Of a DNA stretch of 64,000 nucleotides, positions 8,750 through 17,547 are shown one piece after another. The DNA is from Flavobacterium sufflavum (GTDB lineage Bacteria > Bacteroidota > Bacteroidia > Flavobacteriales > Flavobacteriaceae). The DNA is taken from positions 682,001-746,000 of the forward strand of contig NZ_SACJ01000001.1 in assembly GCF_004016525.1 (NCBI RefSeq), read 5' to 3'. The first letter of the stretch is position 1, and every line of letters starts with the position of its first letter. The notes beneath the pieces were generated by a model that made no database searches, was not told the origin of the DNA, and saw nothing but the letters and a program-made list of their open reading frames with translations. The position numbers and the translations under genes are program-made.

Positions 8750-9610
8750 ATGGCAAATTTAAAGGAAATCCGTAATAGAATTACTTCCGTTTCATCAACG
8801 ATGCAGATTACTTCTGCGATGAAAATGGTATCTGCAGCCAAGCTTAAAAAAGCTCAGGATGCAATTACAGCCATGCGCCCTTATGCCGAAAAATTAACGG
8901 AATTATTACAAAGTCTTTCTGCAACTCTTGAGGGAGGAACAGGGGAAGAATTTACTACACAACGTGAAGTAAAGAAAGTATTATTAGTAGCAATTACTTC
9001 TAACAGAGGTTTGTGTGGTGCTTTTAATTCGAATGTAATTAAAGAAGCTAAAAATCGTTCTGAATTTTATGCTGGTAAACAAGTTGATATTTTTGCTATT
9101 GGTAAAAAAGGAAATGATGTTTTAAGTAAAACAAATACAGTAATTGAAAATCAAAGTTCTGTATTTGATAATTTAACTTTTGATAATGTGGCGGCTATTG
9201 CTGAAGCATTGACTCAAAAATTTGTTAGTGGTGAGTACGATAAAATTGAGTTGATTTACAATCAATTTAAAAATGCCGCTACTCAAATCGTTCAAACAGA
9301 ACAATTTTTACCATTAGCTCCTGTTAAATCTGATTTAAATGTTGCAGCTGGAGATTATATCTTCGAACCATCTAAAGAAGAGATTGTGTTGACTTTGATT
9401 CCTAAATCATTAAAAACACAATTATACAAAGGAATCCGTGATTCATTTGCTTCAGAACATGGTGCGCGTATGACTGCTATGCACAAAGCAACAGATAATG
9501 CTACTGAATTGAGAAATCAATTGAAATTAACGTATAACAAAGCACGTCAGGCTGCTATTACTAACGAAATCTTAGAGATTGTTGGTGGAGCAGAAGCATT
9601 GAACGCTTAA
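8750..9610 (+). CDS. atpG: ATP synthase F1 subunit gamma
   Basis: The 286-residue central rotor shaft. The N-terminal helix (MANLKEIRNRITSVSSTMQI) and C-terminal helix (ATDNATELRNQLKLTYNKAR) form the coiled coil that turns inside the alpha-beta ring. The conserved SNRGLCGAFN segment is in the Rossmann-like middle domain. It is the last gene of this ATP synthase block and is followed by a clear terminator. Confidence 0.96.
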   Translation: MANLKEIRNRITSVSSTMQITSAMKMVSAAKLKKAQDAITAMRPYAEKLTELLQSLSATLEGGTGEEFTTQREVKKVLLVAITSNRGLCGAFNSNVIKEAKNRSEFYAGKQVDIFAIGKKGNDVLSKTNTVIENQSSVFDNLTFDNVAAIAEALTQKFVSGEYDKIELIYNQFKNAATQIVQTEQFLPLAPVKSDLNVAAGDYIFEPSKEEIVLTLIPKSLKTQLYKGIRDSFASEHGARMTAMHKATDNATELRNQLKLTYNKARQAAITNEILEIVGGAEALNA

Positions 9611-9633
9611 GAATACTTACTTTATATATTAAG

Positions 9634-9663
9634 GCGGTTGAAATTTTTCAACCGCTTTTTTTG
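9634..9663 (+). terminator. Rho-independent terminator after atpG
   Basis: GCGGTTGAA at 9634-9642 pairs with TTCAACCGC at 9647-9655, directly followed by a run of T, 23 nt after the atpG stop. It closes the sprE/ATP synthase transcription block. Confidence 0.9.
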
Positions 9664-9774
9664 TTTTAAAAGCTTGCTCATAAGTTCTATTTATTGCTTA
9701 TTAGTGTTATTTTACAGATGATTAAAAGAAAAAAATCATTACAAATCCAATACTGATAAAACCAAAGAATTAGT

Positions 9775-9782
9775 TATTTTTG
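9775..9782 (+). promoter_or_regulatory. Possible -7 promoter element for the flippase gene
   Basis: TATTTTTG fits the TANNTTTG consensus and lies 31 bp before the TTG start at 9814. No convincing TTG-type -33 element is placed at the right distance, so the call is weak. Confidence 0.35.
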
Positions 9783-9813
9783 TTTTTGTAAAAAAATTAA
9801 TAAACACCGCATT

Positions 9814-11289
9814 TTGGGATTATATAAAAAACTTTTTAAACAAACAGCCATTTACGGACTTGCTACGGTTTTGCCTAGAATGTTTAGTTTCCTGCTAGTG
9901 CCACTGTACACTGATTTACTTCCAAAAGATGAGTACGGAAAAGTCACCATCATATTTGCCTGGATGATTTTTTTCAATGTGATTTTGGCTTACGGAATGG
10001 AAACCGCTTTTTTTAGATTTTATAACAAGGAAGAGGATAAAAAAACAGTGGTCGAAACTTCGATGGTTTCTATCTTTTGGACCACAATAGTCTTTCTGGC
10101 TGTAGCACTTTTATTTCGGACTACATTAGCGGATTGGTCAGGTATAGATTCGCAGTACATTACCTATACCATTTGGATTTTGGCATTGGATGCCCTGGTT
10201 ATTATACCTTTTTCAAAATTAAGGGCTTTTCAAAGACCGATGATGTACGCCATCATTAAGGTTGGAAATGTTTTGGTTAACTTATTGTTGAGCATTCTTT
10301 TTTTAATTTATTTACCCAAATTAGCGGAGCTGAATCCTACTGGTTTAATCAGTTCTTTCTATGTTGAGAATTTCCAAATAGGCTACATCTTTCTGGCTAA
10401 TATTATCGCCAGTCTGTTGACTTTTGTGGTTTTGTCTCCTGATTATGTTTTTCTAAAATGGAAATTCGATTTTAGTTTATGGAAACGAATGATGGTTTAT
10501 GGATTGCCAATTTTGGTCGCCGGAATTGCCTTTGCCATCAATGAACAGTTTGACAAAATTCTTTTAGATAAATTATTACCTCAAAATATCGCCGCAGATG
10601 AAGTGGGAGTTTATTCGGCCTGTTATAAACTGGGATTGTTCATGGTTTTGTACCGTACGGCTTATACACTCGGAATCGAACCTTTCTTCTTTAGTCATGC
10701 TTCTAATGAAAATGCACCACAAACCTATGCGATGGTAACTAAGTATTTTGTGATCTTCGGTTCGTTTATTATGTTAAGCGTTATCGTTTTTGCTGACCTG
10801 TTTAAAATGTTAATGATTCGTGATAGTTCGTATTGGGTAGCGATGAAGGTGGTACCGTTAATTATTTTGGCCAATTTCTGTTTGGGAATTTATACTAATC
10901 TTTCTGTTTGGTACAAATTGATTGATAAAACTTATGTAGGTGCTTATATTTCAATTGTGGGCGCAGTCATTACTTTGGTACTTAACTTTTTGTTGATTCC
11001 TGGCATGAGTTATGTAGGTTCTGCCATTGCAACATTGGCTGCTTATGGAAGTATGATGTTGATTTCGTATTATCTGGGAAATAAATATTATCCTATTCCG
11101 TATGATTTCCAAAAAATAGGAGGCTATCTGGGTTTATCTATTTTGTTTTCCGTTGTTTCATTTTATTTTTTCAGAGAAAATTATTTTGTAGGAATCACGT
11201 TATTACTATTGTTTCTCTATTTTATTTACCACAACGAGAAAGACACCTTGATGAGCATTCTTAAACGAAAAAATAATCTGCAAGAATAA
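9814..11289 (+). CDS. Wzx-like polysaccharide flippase (MOP superfamily)
   Basis: A 491-residue inner-membrane protein with about 12-14 hydrophobic helices. The start [20 protein letters not shown] followed by [21 protein letters not shown] is the usual opening of lipopolysaccharide or polysaccharide flippases of the RfbX/Wzx type, which move lipid-linked sugar units across the inner membrane. The start codon is TTG; the next Met is inside the first helix, so the TTG is needed for a full-length protein. It is followed 32 bp later by dut, an arrangement that recurs in Flavobacterium as I remember it. Substrate cannot be predicted from sequence. Confidence 0.85.
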   Translation: MGLYKKLFKQTAIYGLATVLPRMFSFLLVPLYTDLLPKDEYGKVTIIFAWMIFFNVILAYGMETAFFRFYNKEEDKKTVVETSMVSIFWTTIVFLAVALLFRTTLADWSGIDSQYITYTIWILALDALVIIPFSKLRAFQRPMMYAIIKVGNVLVNLLLSILFLIYLPKLAELNPTGLISSFYVENFQIGYIFLANIIASLLTFVVLSPDYVFLKWKFDFSLWKRMMVYGLPILVAGIAFAINEQFDKILLDKLLPQNIAADEVGVYSACYKLGLFMVLYRTAYTLGIEPFFFSHASNENAPQTYAMVTKYFVIFGSFIMLSVIVFADLFKMLMIRDSSYWVAMKVVPLIILANFCLGIYTNLSVWYKLIDKTYVGAYISIVGAVITLVLNFLLIPGMSYVGSAIATLAAYGSMMLISYYLGNKYYPIPYDFQKIGGYLGLSILFSVVSFYFFRENYFVGITLLLLFLYFIYHNEKDTLMSILKRKNNLQE

Positions 11290-11321
11290 GCTTTGACTTG
11301 TTCCTGTATCAAAATAAAAAA

Positions 11322-11756
11322 ATGAAAATAAATATTATCAATAAATCGCAACATGCTTTGCCAAGTTATGAAACCATAGCTTCGGCAGGAATGGATTTAA
11401 GAGCTAATTTGGTCGAATCGATAGTCTTACAGCCTTTAGAAAGAACCATCGTTAAAACAGGTCTTTTTATCGAATTGCCGATAGGTTACGAAGCACAGGT
11501 GCGACCAAGAAGCGGACTGGCTTTTAAAAACGGAATTACCGTATTGAACAGTCCCGGAACTGTTGATGCTGATTACCGAGGAGAAATAGGTGTGATTTTA
11601 GTTAATTTATCCAATCAGGCTTTTGAAATCCAAAACGGGGAACGCATTGCCCAATTGATTATTGCCAAACACGAACGCGCCGAATGGTTTGAAGTCGAAG
11701 AGCTTTCAGAAACTTCAAGAGGTACCGGCGGATTTGGAAGTACAGGAGTAAAGTAG
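11322..11756 (+). CDS. dut: dUTP diphosphatase
   Basis: A 144-residue trimeric dUTPase that hydrolyses dUTP to dUMP and pyrophosphate, keeping uracil out of DNA and supplying dTMP synthesis. All five family motifs are visible in order: [34 protein letters not shown] and the C-terminal [10 protein letters not shown] loop that closes the site. The ATG at 11322 is preferred over an in-frame TTG at 11298 because [16 protein letters not shown] is the normal N-terminus. Confidence 0.97.
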   Translation: MKINIINKSQHALPSYETIASAGMDLRANLVESIVLQPLERTIVKTGLFIELPIGYEAQVRPRSGLAFKNGITVLNSPGTVDADYRGEIGVILVNLSNQAFEIQNGERIAQLIIAKHERAEWFEVEELSETSRGTGGFGSTGVK

Positions 11757-11781
11757 TAATCAGTTAACAGTTATTAAATTT

Positions 11782-11911
11782 TAACAAATTTCAAATAAAA
11801 AATCCGTGGAAATCGTTTTAATCCGTGGCTAAAAAAAATATTAAATCCTTCGTGAACTTTGCGTGTCATCCTGAGCTTGTCGAAGGACTTCGTGAACTTC
11901 GCGGTTAAAAA
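11782..11911. repeat. Intergenic composite of short degenerate repeats
   Basis: This gap between dut and the nucleotidyltransferase contains two copies of an ATCCGTGG unit and two near-identical 16-mers (CTTCGTGAACTTTGCG at 11848-11863 and CTTCGTGAACTTCGCG at 11888-11903). They flank a 24-bp TGTCATCCTGAGCTTGTCGA-type segment. I recall such sequences as common intergenic filler in Flavobacteriaceae. No coding sense is apparent. Confidence 0.5.
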
Positions 11912-11923
11912 AACAATTAAAAA

Positions 11924-12934
11924 ATGAAAATAATAGTGCCTATGGCTGGTAGAGGATCTCGTCTACGCCCACATACCTTAACAATTCCTAAACCATTAAT
12001 TCCAGTTGCCGGAAAACCTATCGTTCACCGATTAGTAGAAGATATCGCCGGGGTTTTGAATCAGGATATTGAAGAAGTAGCTTTTGTAATCCATGAAAGT
12101 TTTGGGGAAAAAGTAGAGCAGGATTTAATTGCCATTGCCGAAAAATTGGGAGCCAGAGGAACCATTTATTATCAGAATGAAGCTTTAGGAACGGGACACG
12201 CTATTATGTGTGCCAAAGAATCGCTTTCTGGTCCGGCAGTAATTGCGTATGCCGATACTTTGATTAGAGCCGATTTTGAATTGGATCCAACAGCTGATGC
12301 GGTGATTTGGGTAAAACAGATTGAGAATCCGGAAGCTTTTGGTGTAGTTAAATTAAACGATAAAAATGAAATCATCGAATTGGTAGAGAAACCAAAGGAA
12401 TTTGTGAGTGATTTGGCTGTTATCGGAATTTACTATTTCAAGGATATTGCCGTTTTAAAAAATGAGTTACAAAACGTTTTAGATAATAATATCCAAAATG
12501 GTGGCGAATACCAAATTAACGATGGTATCAAAAACATGATGGCTAAGGGAAAAATCTTTAAAACAGGTGAAGTAAGCGCCTGGATGGATTGCGGAAACAA
12601 AAATGTTACTGTAGAAACCAATTCGAGAATGCTGGCTTTCTTGGCAGCAGACAAGATTGATTTGGTTAACAAAAATATTAAACTTGAAAATTCAACTATT
12701 ATTGAGCCATGTTATATTGGTGAAGATGTAGTTTTAATAAACGCTACTGTAGGTCCAAATGTTTCTTTAGGAAACGGATGTCACGTAGTGGATAGCAGCA
12801 TCAAAAACAGTTTGGTTCAAACGCATGCCCATATCAAAAATGCTAATTTAGATAATGCTATGATTGGAAATCATGCTAGTTTTGATGGTCAGTTTACAAG
12901 TATTAGTATTGGTGATTATTCGGTGTTAGAATAA
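11924..12934 (+). CDS. NDP-sugar pyrophosphorylase with left-handed beta-helix domain
   Basis: A 336-residue sugar-1-phosphate nucleotidyltransferase. The N-terminal signature GRGSRLRPHTLTIPKPLIPV carries the pyrophosphorylase loop; AYADTLI holds the metal-binding Asp; VEKPKEF is the usual sugar-binding Glu-Lys region. From about residue 250 the sequence turns into hexapeptide-like repeats (IGEDVVLINATVGPNVSLG), a left-handed beta-helix that often oligomerises these enzymes. It probably makes an activated sugar for surface glycans, fitting the nearby flippase. Nucleotide and sugar (glucose-1-phosphate versus GlcNAc-1-phosphate) cannot be told. Confidence 0.88.
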   Translation: MKIIVPMAGRGSRLRPHTLTIPKPLIPVAGKPIVHRLVEDIAGVLNQDIEEVAFVIHESFGEKVEQDLIAIAEKLGARGTIYYQNEALGTGHAIMCAKESLSGPAVIAYADTLIRADFELDPTADAVIWVKQIENPEAFGVVKLNDKNEIIELVEKPKEFVSDLAVIGIYYFKDIAVLKNELQNVLDNNIQNGGEYQINDGIKNMMAKGKIFKTGEVSAWMDCGNKNVTVETNSRMLAFLAADKIDLVNKNIKLENSTIIEPCYIGEDVVLINATVGPNVSLGNGCHVVDSSIKNSLVQTHAHIKNANLDNAMIGNHASFDGQFTSISIGDYSVLE

Positions 12935-12956
12935 TTTCGATCTCTAATAAAAACAT

Positions 12957-13013
12957 TTTACCATTAAGAAATTAAGTACATTAAGCTTAGGCTCTTAATT
13001 TTTTAATGGTAAA
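12957..13013. repeat. Palindromic intergenic repeat (ACCATTAAG family), copy 1
   Basis: The arms at 12957-12979 and 12991-13013 begin TTTACCATTAAG and end with the reverse complement TTAATGGTAAA, giving an imperfect stem of about 20 bp. A second member with the same ACCATTAAG...TTAAG core lies at 24020-24085, so this is a dispersed family, not a gene-specific operator. Confidence 0.65.
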
Positions 13014-13046
13014 TTTATGAAGTACTTTGAAGTTTAATTGGTAAAA

Positions 13047-14396
13047 ATGAAAAAGGCAGTTTCTTTAATGATAATGGTGGTTTTGCTATGCAATTCGGCT
13101 TTGTCATGGGGACAAACTGAACCAGAAGAAATTAAACTCGAAGACAATAAATTTAAAGAGTATTTTTTCGAAGCTTTAAAGCAAAAAGCAATTGAAAACT
13201 ACGATAAAGCTATTGTGGCTTTAGAACGTTGCCTGAAAATAGATGCCAATAATACCACTATTTACCACGAATTAGGCAAAAATTATCTGGCTTTAAAAGA
13301 TTATAAAAACGCCTATTCTTCTTTTGAGAAAGCCAATACTTTAGATCCTAAAAACAAATGGTTTTTGATAGGAATGTATGATGTTGATTATGAAACTAAG
13401 GATTATGCAGATGCAATCAAGGTAATTAACAAACTCATTCCATTCGATTCAAAGTTCAAAGAAGATTTGACTTCGCTTTATATGAATACAGGCGAATTTG
13501 ATAAAGCCTTGTTGCTTATCAATGAACTGAATGAAACTGTAGGCAAATCAGAAAGGAGAGAAAATTATAAACTTCAAATTTTGTCTCAGGGAACTTATCA
13601 GGATGCTGAGATAACTAATTTGGTTAATCAAATCAATAAGAATCCAAAAGAAGAGTCTAATTATATTTCGTTGATTTATCTGTATTCTAAAAAAGACGAT
13701 ATAGAGAAAGTCCTTGAAACGGCCCGAAAATTAGAAGCTGCTATTCCAAATTCAGAATGGGCTCAGGTTAGTTTATTTAAAAACTATTTGGTTAATAACG
13801 AGAGCGAAAAGGCTATAAAAGCCATGAACATAGTATTGGCCAGTACTAAAATAGACAGTAAAATAAAGCACAGGATTTTTAATGAATTTTTGATTTACGT
13901 CAATACTAATCCACAACTTACAGCCGATTTAGATAAAGCCATCGGATATTTTGATGATGATAAAAATGTAAATGTAAATAAGGAAGTAGGCAAATATTAT
14001 CACAATAAAAAGCAGTGGGACAAAGCGATAAAATATTATCAGTTGTCACTTAAAAAAAGTAGCCCTGCCGATGTGGAAACGAGTTTACTTTTACTGGATG
14101 TTTATGTACAATTGGACGAATTTGAAAAATCGGCAAAAACTGCCAGTGAAATGATCGAATTGTATCCTGCCCAGGTACAGTTTTATTATTATGCGGGATT
14201 AGCTTATAATCAGTTGAAGCAGTTTAAAAAAGCGAAAGAAATTTTAGAAATGGGCATGGATTATGTAGTAGAAGATGCAACATTAGAAATTAATTTCAAC
14301 ATTCAGTTAGGAGAGGCTTTTAGTGGTTTAGGAGATGCTAACAAAAAAGAATTCTATTTTTCTAAAGCCAATGAATTATTAAAAAAACAAAAATAA
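13047..14396 (+). CDS. Exported TPR-repeat protein
   Basis: A 449-residue protein with a Sec signal peptide (MKKAVSLMIMVVLLCNSALSWGQ) and TPR units along its length, clearest at YDKAIVALERCLKIDANNTTIYHELGKNY and near the C-terminus at QFYYYAGLAYNQLKQFKKAK. It should be a periplasmic or outer-membrane-associated scaffold. The ATG at 13047 fits the signal peptide better than the in-frame TTG at 13038. The next gene starts 1 nt after its stop, so it is in an operon with the DUF4292 lipoprotein and the EnvC-like gene, suggesting a cell-envelope role; the exact job is unknown. Confidence 0.85.
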   Translation: MKKAVSLMIMVVLLCNSALSWGQTEPEEIKLEDNKFKEYFFEALKQKAIENYDKAIVALERCLKIDANNTTIYHELGKNYLALKDYKNAYSSFEKANTLDPKNKWFLIGMYDVDYETKDYADAIKVINKLIPFDSKFKEDLTSLYMNTGEFDKALLLINELNETVGKSERRENYKLQILSQGTYQDAEITNLVNQINKNPKEESNYISLIYLYSKKDDIEKVLETARKLEAAIPNSEWAQVSLFKNYLVNNESEKAIKAMNIVLASTKIDSKIKHRIFNEFLIYVNTNPQLTADLDKAIGYFDDDKNVNVNKEVGKYYHNKKQWDKAIKYYQLSLKKSSPADVETSLLLLDVYVQLDEFEKSAKTASEMIELYPAQVQFYYYAGLAYNQLKQFKKAKEILEMGMDYVVEDATLEINFNIQLGEAFSGLGDANKKEFYFSKANELLKKQK

Positions 14397-14397
14397 A

Positions 14398-15174
14398 ATG
14401 AATAAATACTTAGCATTATTAATAGTTGTTTTTATGGTTTCCTGTAAACCCAAGGCTATTGTTACCTCGGCAACAGTTACCGAACCAGTCGATGAAATGA
14501 AAGCAGCTAAAATAATAGACAATCATTACAGCAATAAAAGTGATTTTTCTACATTATATATTAAAGCCAATGCGCGTTATGCCGATGATAAACAAGCACA
14601 AAATGTAAGTGCCGAAATAAAAATAAAGAAAGACCAGCAAATTTTAGTAAGCGTTCGTTTTCTGGGAATAACGATGGCTAAGGCTTCTATAACACCGGCT
14701 TCGGTGAGTTATTACGAAAAGATAAAAGGAACTTACTTTGAAGGTGATTTCAGTGCTTTGAGTCAATGGTTAGGAACAGATTTGGATTATAGTAAAATTC
14801 AGAATATGTTGGTAGGAGAAGCATTGGACGATTTGAATAAAGGCAGATACACTAAAATTTTGCTTGACAATTTGTATCGTTTAGACGATGCAAATAATGG
14901 GAATACTCAAAAAAGCTATTATTTTAATCCAAATGATTTTAGTGTAAACAAACAAGAAGTAACTCAAAAAGCCGAAAACAGAACGATTCAAATTGCTTAT
15001 CCGGAAAGAGTGGCTTATAAAGAGGCTAATTTGCCTTCCAGTATTGAAATTAAAACGGCTCAGCCTAAAGGGAAATCGGAAATTAATTTAAATTACAATT
15101 CGGTTTCATTTAATGAAGAACTTTCTTTCCCTTATAGTGTGCCAGATGGGTACAAAAGAATAATAATTAAGTAA
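14398..15174 (+). CDS. DUF4292 family lipoprotein
   Basis: A 258-residue lipoprotein whose signal MNKYLALLIVVFMVSC ends in a lipobox, lipidated at Cys16. The mature part is mostly beta-strands (LYIKANARYADDKQAQNVSAEIKIKKDQ) as in DUF4292, a family in Bacteroidota whose fold resembles the LolA/LolB lipoprotein carriers. This suggests binding of a lipid or acyl chain at the outer membrane, but that is inference. It sits between a TPR protein and an EnvC-like protein in a tight gene run. Confidence 0.8.
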   Translation: MNKYLALLIVVFMVSCKPKAIVTSATVTEPVDEMKAAKIIDNHYSNKSDFSTLYIKANARYADDKQAQNVSAEIKIKKDQQILVSVRFLGITMAKASITPASVSYYEKIKGTYFEGDFSALSQWLGTDLDYSKIQNMLVGEALDDLNKGRYTKILLDNLYRLDDANNGNTQKSYYFNPNDFSVNKQEVTQKAENRTIQIAYPERVAYKEANLPSSIEIKTAQPKGKSEINLNYNSVSFNEELSFPYSVPDGYKRIIIK

Positions 15175-15179
15175 ATTTG
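15172..15179 (+). promoter_or_regulatory. Likely -7 element of an internal promoter for the EnvC-like gene
   Basis: TAAATTTG matches TANNTTTG exactly and overlaps the DUF4292 stop codon, 19 bp before the next ATG. No clear -33 TTG precedes it at the usual distance. It may give the EnvC-like gene extra expression independent of the operon. Confidence 0.45.
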
Positions 15180-15198
15180 CAAAAATATATTTTTTAAG

Positions 15199-16521
15199 AT
15201 GCCAAAATATTTCCTTAGCCTGTTATTTGTATGCCTGACCTCTACTATGTGGAGTCAATCGCAACAAGAAAAGTTAGAACAACGTAAAGCTCAAATTCAA
15301 AGAGAAATTAGAGAGAATGAAAAGATGTTGCAAAACGTCAAGTCAAAGGAAAAATCGGCTATGAATGTTTTTTTGATTCAAAAAAACAAGATCAGACTGA
15401 AAGAAACTTTGATTAATACTACTGAAAAGCAAACCCGACTTTTGTCTAACGATATGTATATTAATCAATTGAAAATTAACAAGCTTAACAAGGAGTTAAA
15501 AATCTTAAAAGAAGATTACGCTAAGAAGATTGTAAACTCTTATAAAAGCCGTTCTGAGCAAAGTCGCGCGATGTTTATACTATCATCTGAGAATTTTTTG
15601 CAGGCATACAAAAGGGTACAATACCTAAAACAATACACCAGTTTTAGAAAATCGCAAGGAGAGGAAATTAATGTAAAGTCTACAGAATTAGTTGGTTATA
15701 ATGAAAAATTAAAGGTTCAAAAAATAGCCAAACAAAAACTAATTGCCGAAAATCAGAAGGAAAAACAAACTCTTGTAAAAGAAAAAATAGAGCAGGAGAA
15801 ACTGGTTAATCAGATTAAGAAAGATAAAAACCGCATTGTTTCTGATATTCGAAAAAAACAAAGAGAATTTAAAACTATCGATGCTCAAATTAACCGTTTA
15901 ATTCGTGAAGCCATTGCTGAAGCCAATAGAAAAGCGGCTTTAGAACGTGCCAAAGCTGCTGCTTTAGCTGCTGAAAAAGCAAAATCATCATCTTCTTCTA
16001 ATCCGAAGACTACCAGAGAAATAGCTAAGGAAATAAAAGAAACGGTTTCCAGAGAACCAGTATCTTCTTCAAGAATTGAAATGACACCAGAGAATAAGCT
16101 GATTGCTGATAATTTTAGAGCCAATAGAGGAAATCTTCCCTGGCCAGTAGAAAAAGGGTTTATATCATTAGGTTTTGGAGATCAACCGCATCCAGTGTAT
16201 AATACACTAATTGTACACAATAGTGGTGTAGAAATCACGACTAATGATGGTGCTAACGCAAGAGCTGTTTTTGGTGGAGAAGTCTCAAAGGTACAGATTA
16301 TATCTCCTGTCAATAAAGCGGTTATTATTCAGCATGGAGATTACTTTACTGTTTATCAAAACTTGAGCTCTGTTAATGTATCTCCAGGCGATAAGGTAAG
16401 TATTAAACAAAATCTTGGTAGAATTCGTACTAATGGAGATACTGGAAAAACCGTACTTAAGTTTATTTTATCACAAAACACAAGCTATATGAATCCACAG
16501 AGCTGGTTGTCAAATAGATAA
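15199..16521 (+). CDS. EnvC-like murein hydrolase activator (degenerate LytM)
   Basis: A 440-residue exported protein: signal peptide (PKYFLSLLFVCLTSTMWSQS), then a long coiled coil (about residues 20-245, very rich in Lys, Glu and Gln), an Ala/Ser linker, and a C-terminal LytM/M23 fold from about residue 310 (NLPWPVEKGFISLGFGDQPH). In active M23 enzymes zinc is held by HxxxD and HxH motifs; here the second is missing (the region reads HGDYFTVYQNLSS and then LSQNTSYMNP), so the domain should not cleave peptidoglycan. That pattern matches EnvC, which activates cell-wall amidases at division. A bidirectional terminator follows. Confidence 0.88.
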   Translation: MPKYFLSLLFVCLTSTMWSQSQQEKLEQRKAQIQREIRENEKMLQNVKSKEKSAMNVFLIQKNKIRLKETLINTTEKQTRLLSNDMYINQLKINKLNKELKILKEDYAKKIVNSYKSRSEQSRAMFILSSENFLQAYKRVQYLKQYTSFRKSQGEEINVKSTELVGYNEKLKVQKIAKQKLIAENQKEKQTLVKEKIEQEKLVNQIKKDKNRIVSDIRKKQREFKTIDAQINRLIREAIAEANRKAALERAKAAALAAEKAKSSSSSNPKTTREIAKEIKETVSREPVSSSRIEMTPENKLIADNFRANRGNLPWPVEKGFISLGFGDQPHPVYNTLIVHNSGVEITTNDGANARAVFGGEVSKVQIISPVNKAVIIQHGDYFTVYQNLSSVNVSPGDKVSIKQNLGRIRTNGDTGKTVLKFILSQNTSYMNPQSWLSNR

Positions 16522-16538
16522 TGTTATATGAAACACAA

Positions 16539-16568
16539 AAAGCGAATCAATTTGATTCGCTTTTTTTA
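16539..16568. terminator. Bidirectional terminator between convergent genes
   Basis: AAGCGAATCAA and TTGATTCGCTT around 16540-16562 form a stem flanked by A residues on the left and a T-run on the right. It can end transcription both from the EnvC-like gene and from the minus-strand transglutaminase gene. Confidence 0.88.
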
Positions 16569-16610
16569 TGTTTAGGCGTGAAGTTTTATTTAAGTATTTT
16601 TAGAGAAAAA

Positions 16611-17543
16611 CTACTGCTGTTGTTGTTCGGCGTAATCTAATTGTTGTTGAAATTCAATGGAGTTTTTTTGCAATTCTACATCATTAATTTCTTCAAAATG
16701 TCTGCCGTCTTCGTATCCAATAGAAACACAAACAGAAAGTGTTTGTTTAGAAATTCCTTTGAAAGTACCTTTTACAGGAGTACAATCATCAAAGTTAATT
16801 CCAACCGATAGTTTCACATGGTTGTCCATAGTCCAAATATTATTAGTAGGATCAATGCCTAGCCAACCTTGTTTTGGGGTGTAAATTTCAACCCAGGCAT
16901 GCGTAGCACCTTCGCCTCGAAGTCCGCTTTCGTTAGGGCAGATATAACCACTTACATATCTTGACGGAATGCCGGCAGTTCTTAAAAGTTGTAAAAGAAC
17001 ATGAGCAAAGTCCTGGCAAACACCTTTGCGATGACCTAATATTTCATCGACAGTGGTTTCTATATTAGTGATTCCTTTAGTATAAGTAAAGTTAGTATAG
17101 ATGTATTGACTGCAATCAAAGGCAATGTGAATGATTGATTTGTTTTCGTAATCAATCTCTTTTAAAATGGCATCAATCTCGTCCTGCTTTTTAATAGTTT
17201 CAGGATAACAAAGACGCAGTAAATAGATATCGTTATACAAATTCAAATCGTCGACCTTAGTGTCGTCTATCTCAGGTATTTTAAGCGAATGATTAACACG
17301 AACCAGCATTCGCGATTCGATGGTCATTTCGGTATGTGCTTCTAAGGTGTTAAAATTCCCCACCCTGTTGCCATGATAATCGTTTGTTAAAGCTACATGA
17401 GGGTTTTGAGAAATCAAAAGTTGGTATTGCAGCACGTCCTGATTTTCAAAGTTATGCGGAAACAAACGAATCTCGTTGATGCTTTCTTTGATAGGCAAGT
17501 TGTATTTGTATTTTGTAATATGAATGATGTTGAAAACTGCCAT
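16611..17543 (-). CDS. Transglutaminase-like protein of the ATP-grasp/Alpha-E cluster
   Basis: A 310-residue cytoplasmic protein with an N-terminal bacterial transglutaminase beta domain (IHITKYKYNLPIKESINEIR) and a papain-like core. The catalytic triad is present: Cys176 in GVCQDFAH, His215 in THAWVEI and Asp231 in LGIDPTN. No signal peptide is seen. Its start is 4 bp after the stop of the Alpha-E gene, so the trio is one operon. These three families are often found together; comparative genomics predicts peptide or amide-bond chemistry in the ATP-grasp partner, with this protein as protease or amide-transfer enzyme. Confidence 0.9.
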   Translation of the reverse strand: MAVFNIIHITKYKYNLPIKESINEIRLFPHNFENQDVLQYQLLISQNPHVALTNDYHGNRVGNFNTLEAHTEMTIESRMLVRVNHSLKIPEIDDTKVDDLNLYNDIYLLRLCYPETIKKQDEIDAILKEIDYENKSIIHIAFDCSQYIYTNFTYTKGITNIETTVDEILGHRKGVCQDFAHVLLQLLRTAGIPSRYVSGYICPNESGLRGEGATHAWVEIYTPKQGWLGIDPTNNIWTMDNHVKLSVGINFDDCTPVKGTFKGISKQTLSVCVSIGYEDGRHFEEINDVELQKNSIEFQQQLDYAEQQQQ

Positions 17544-17547
17544 TTTT

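Noticed and set aside
12957..13013. CRISPR array
   Set aside because: The palindromes here and at 24020 and 42156 are single units without regularly spaced direct repeats; no cas gene is in the window.
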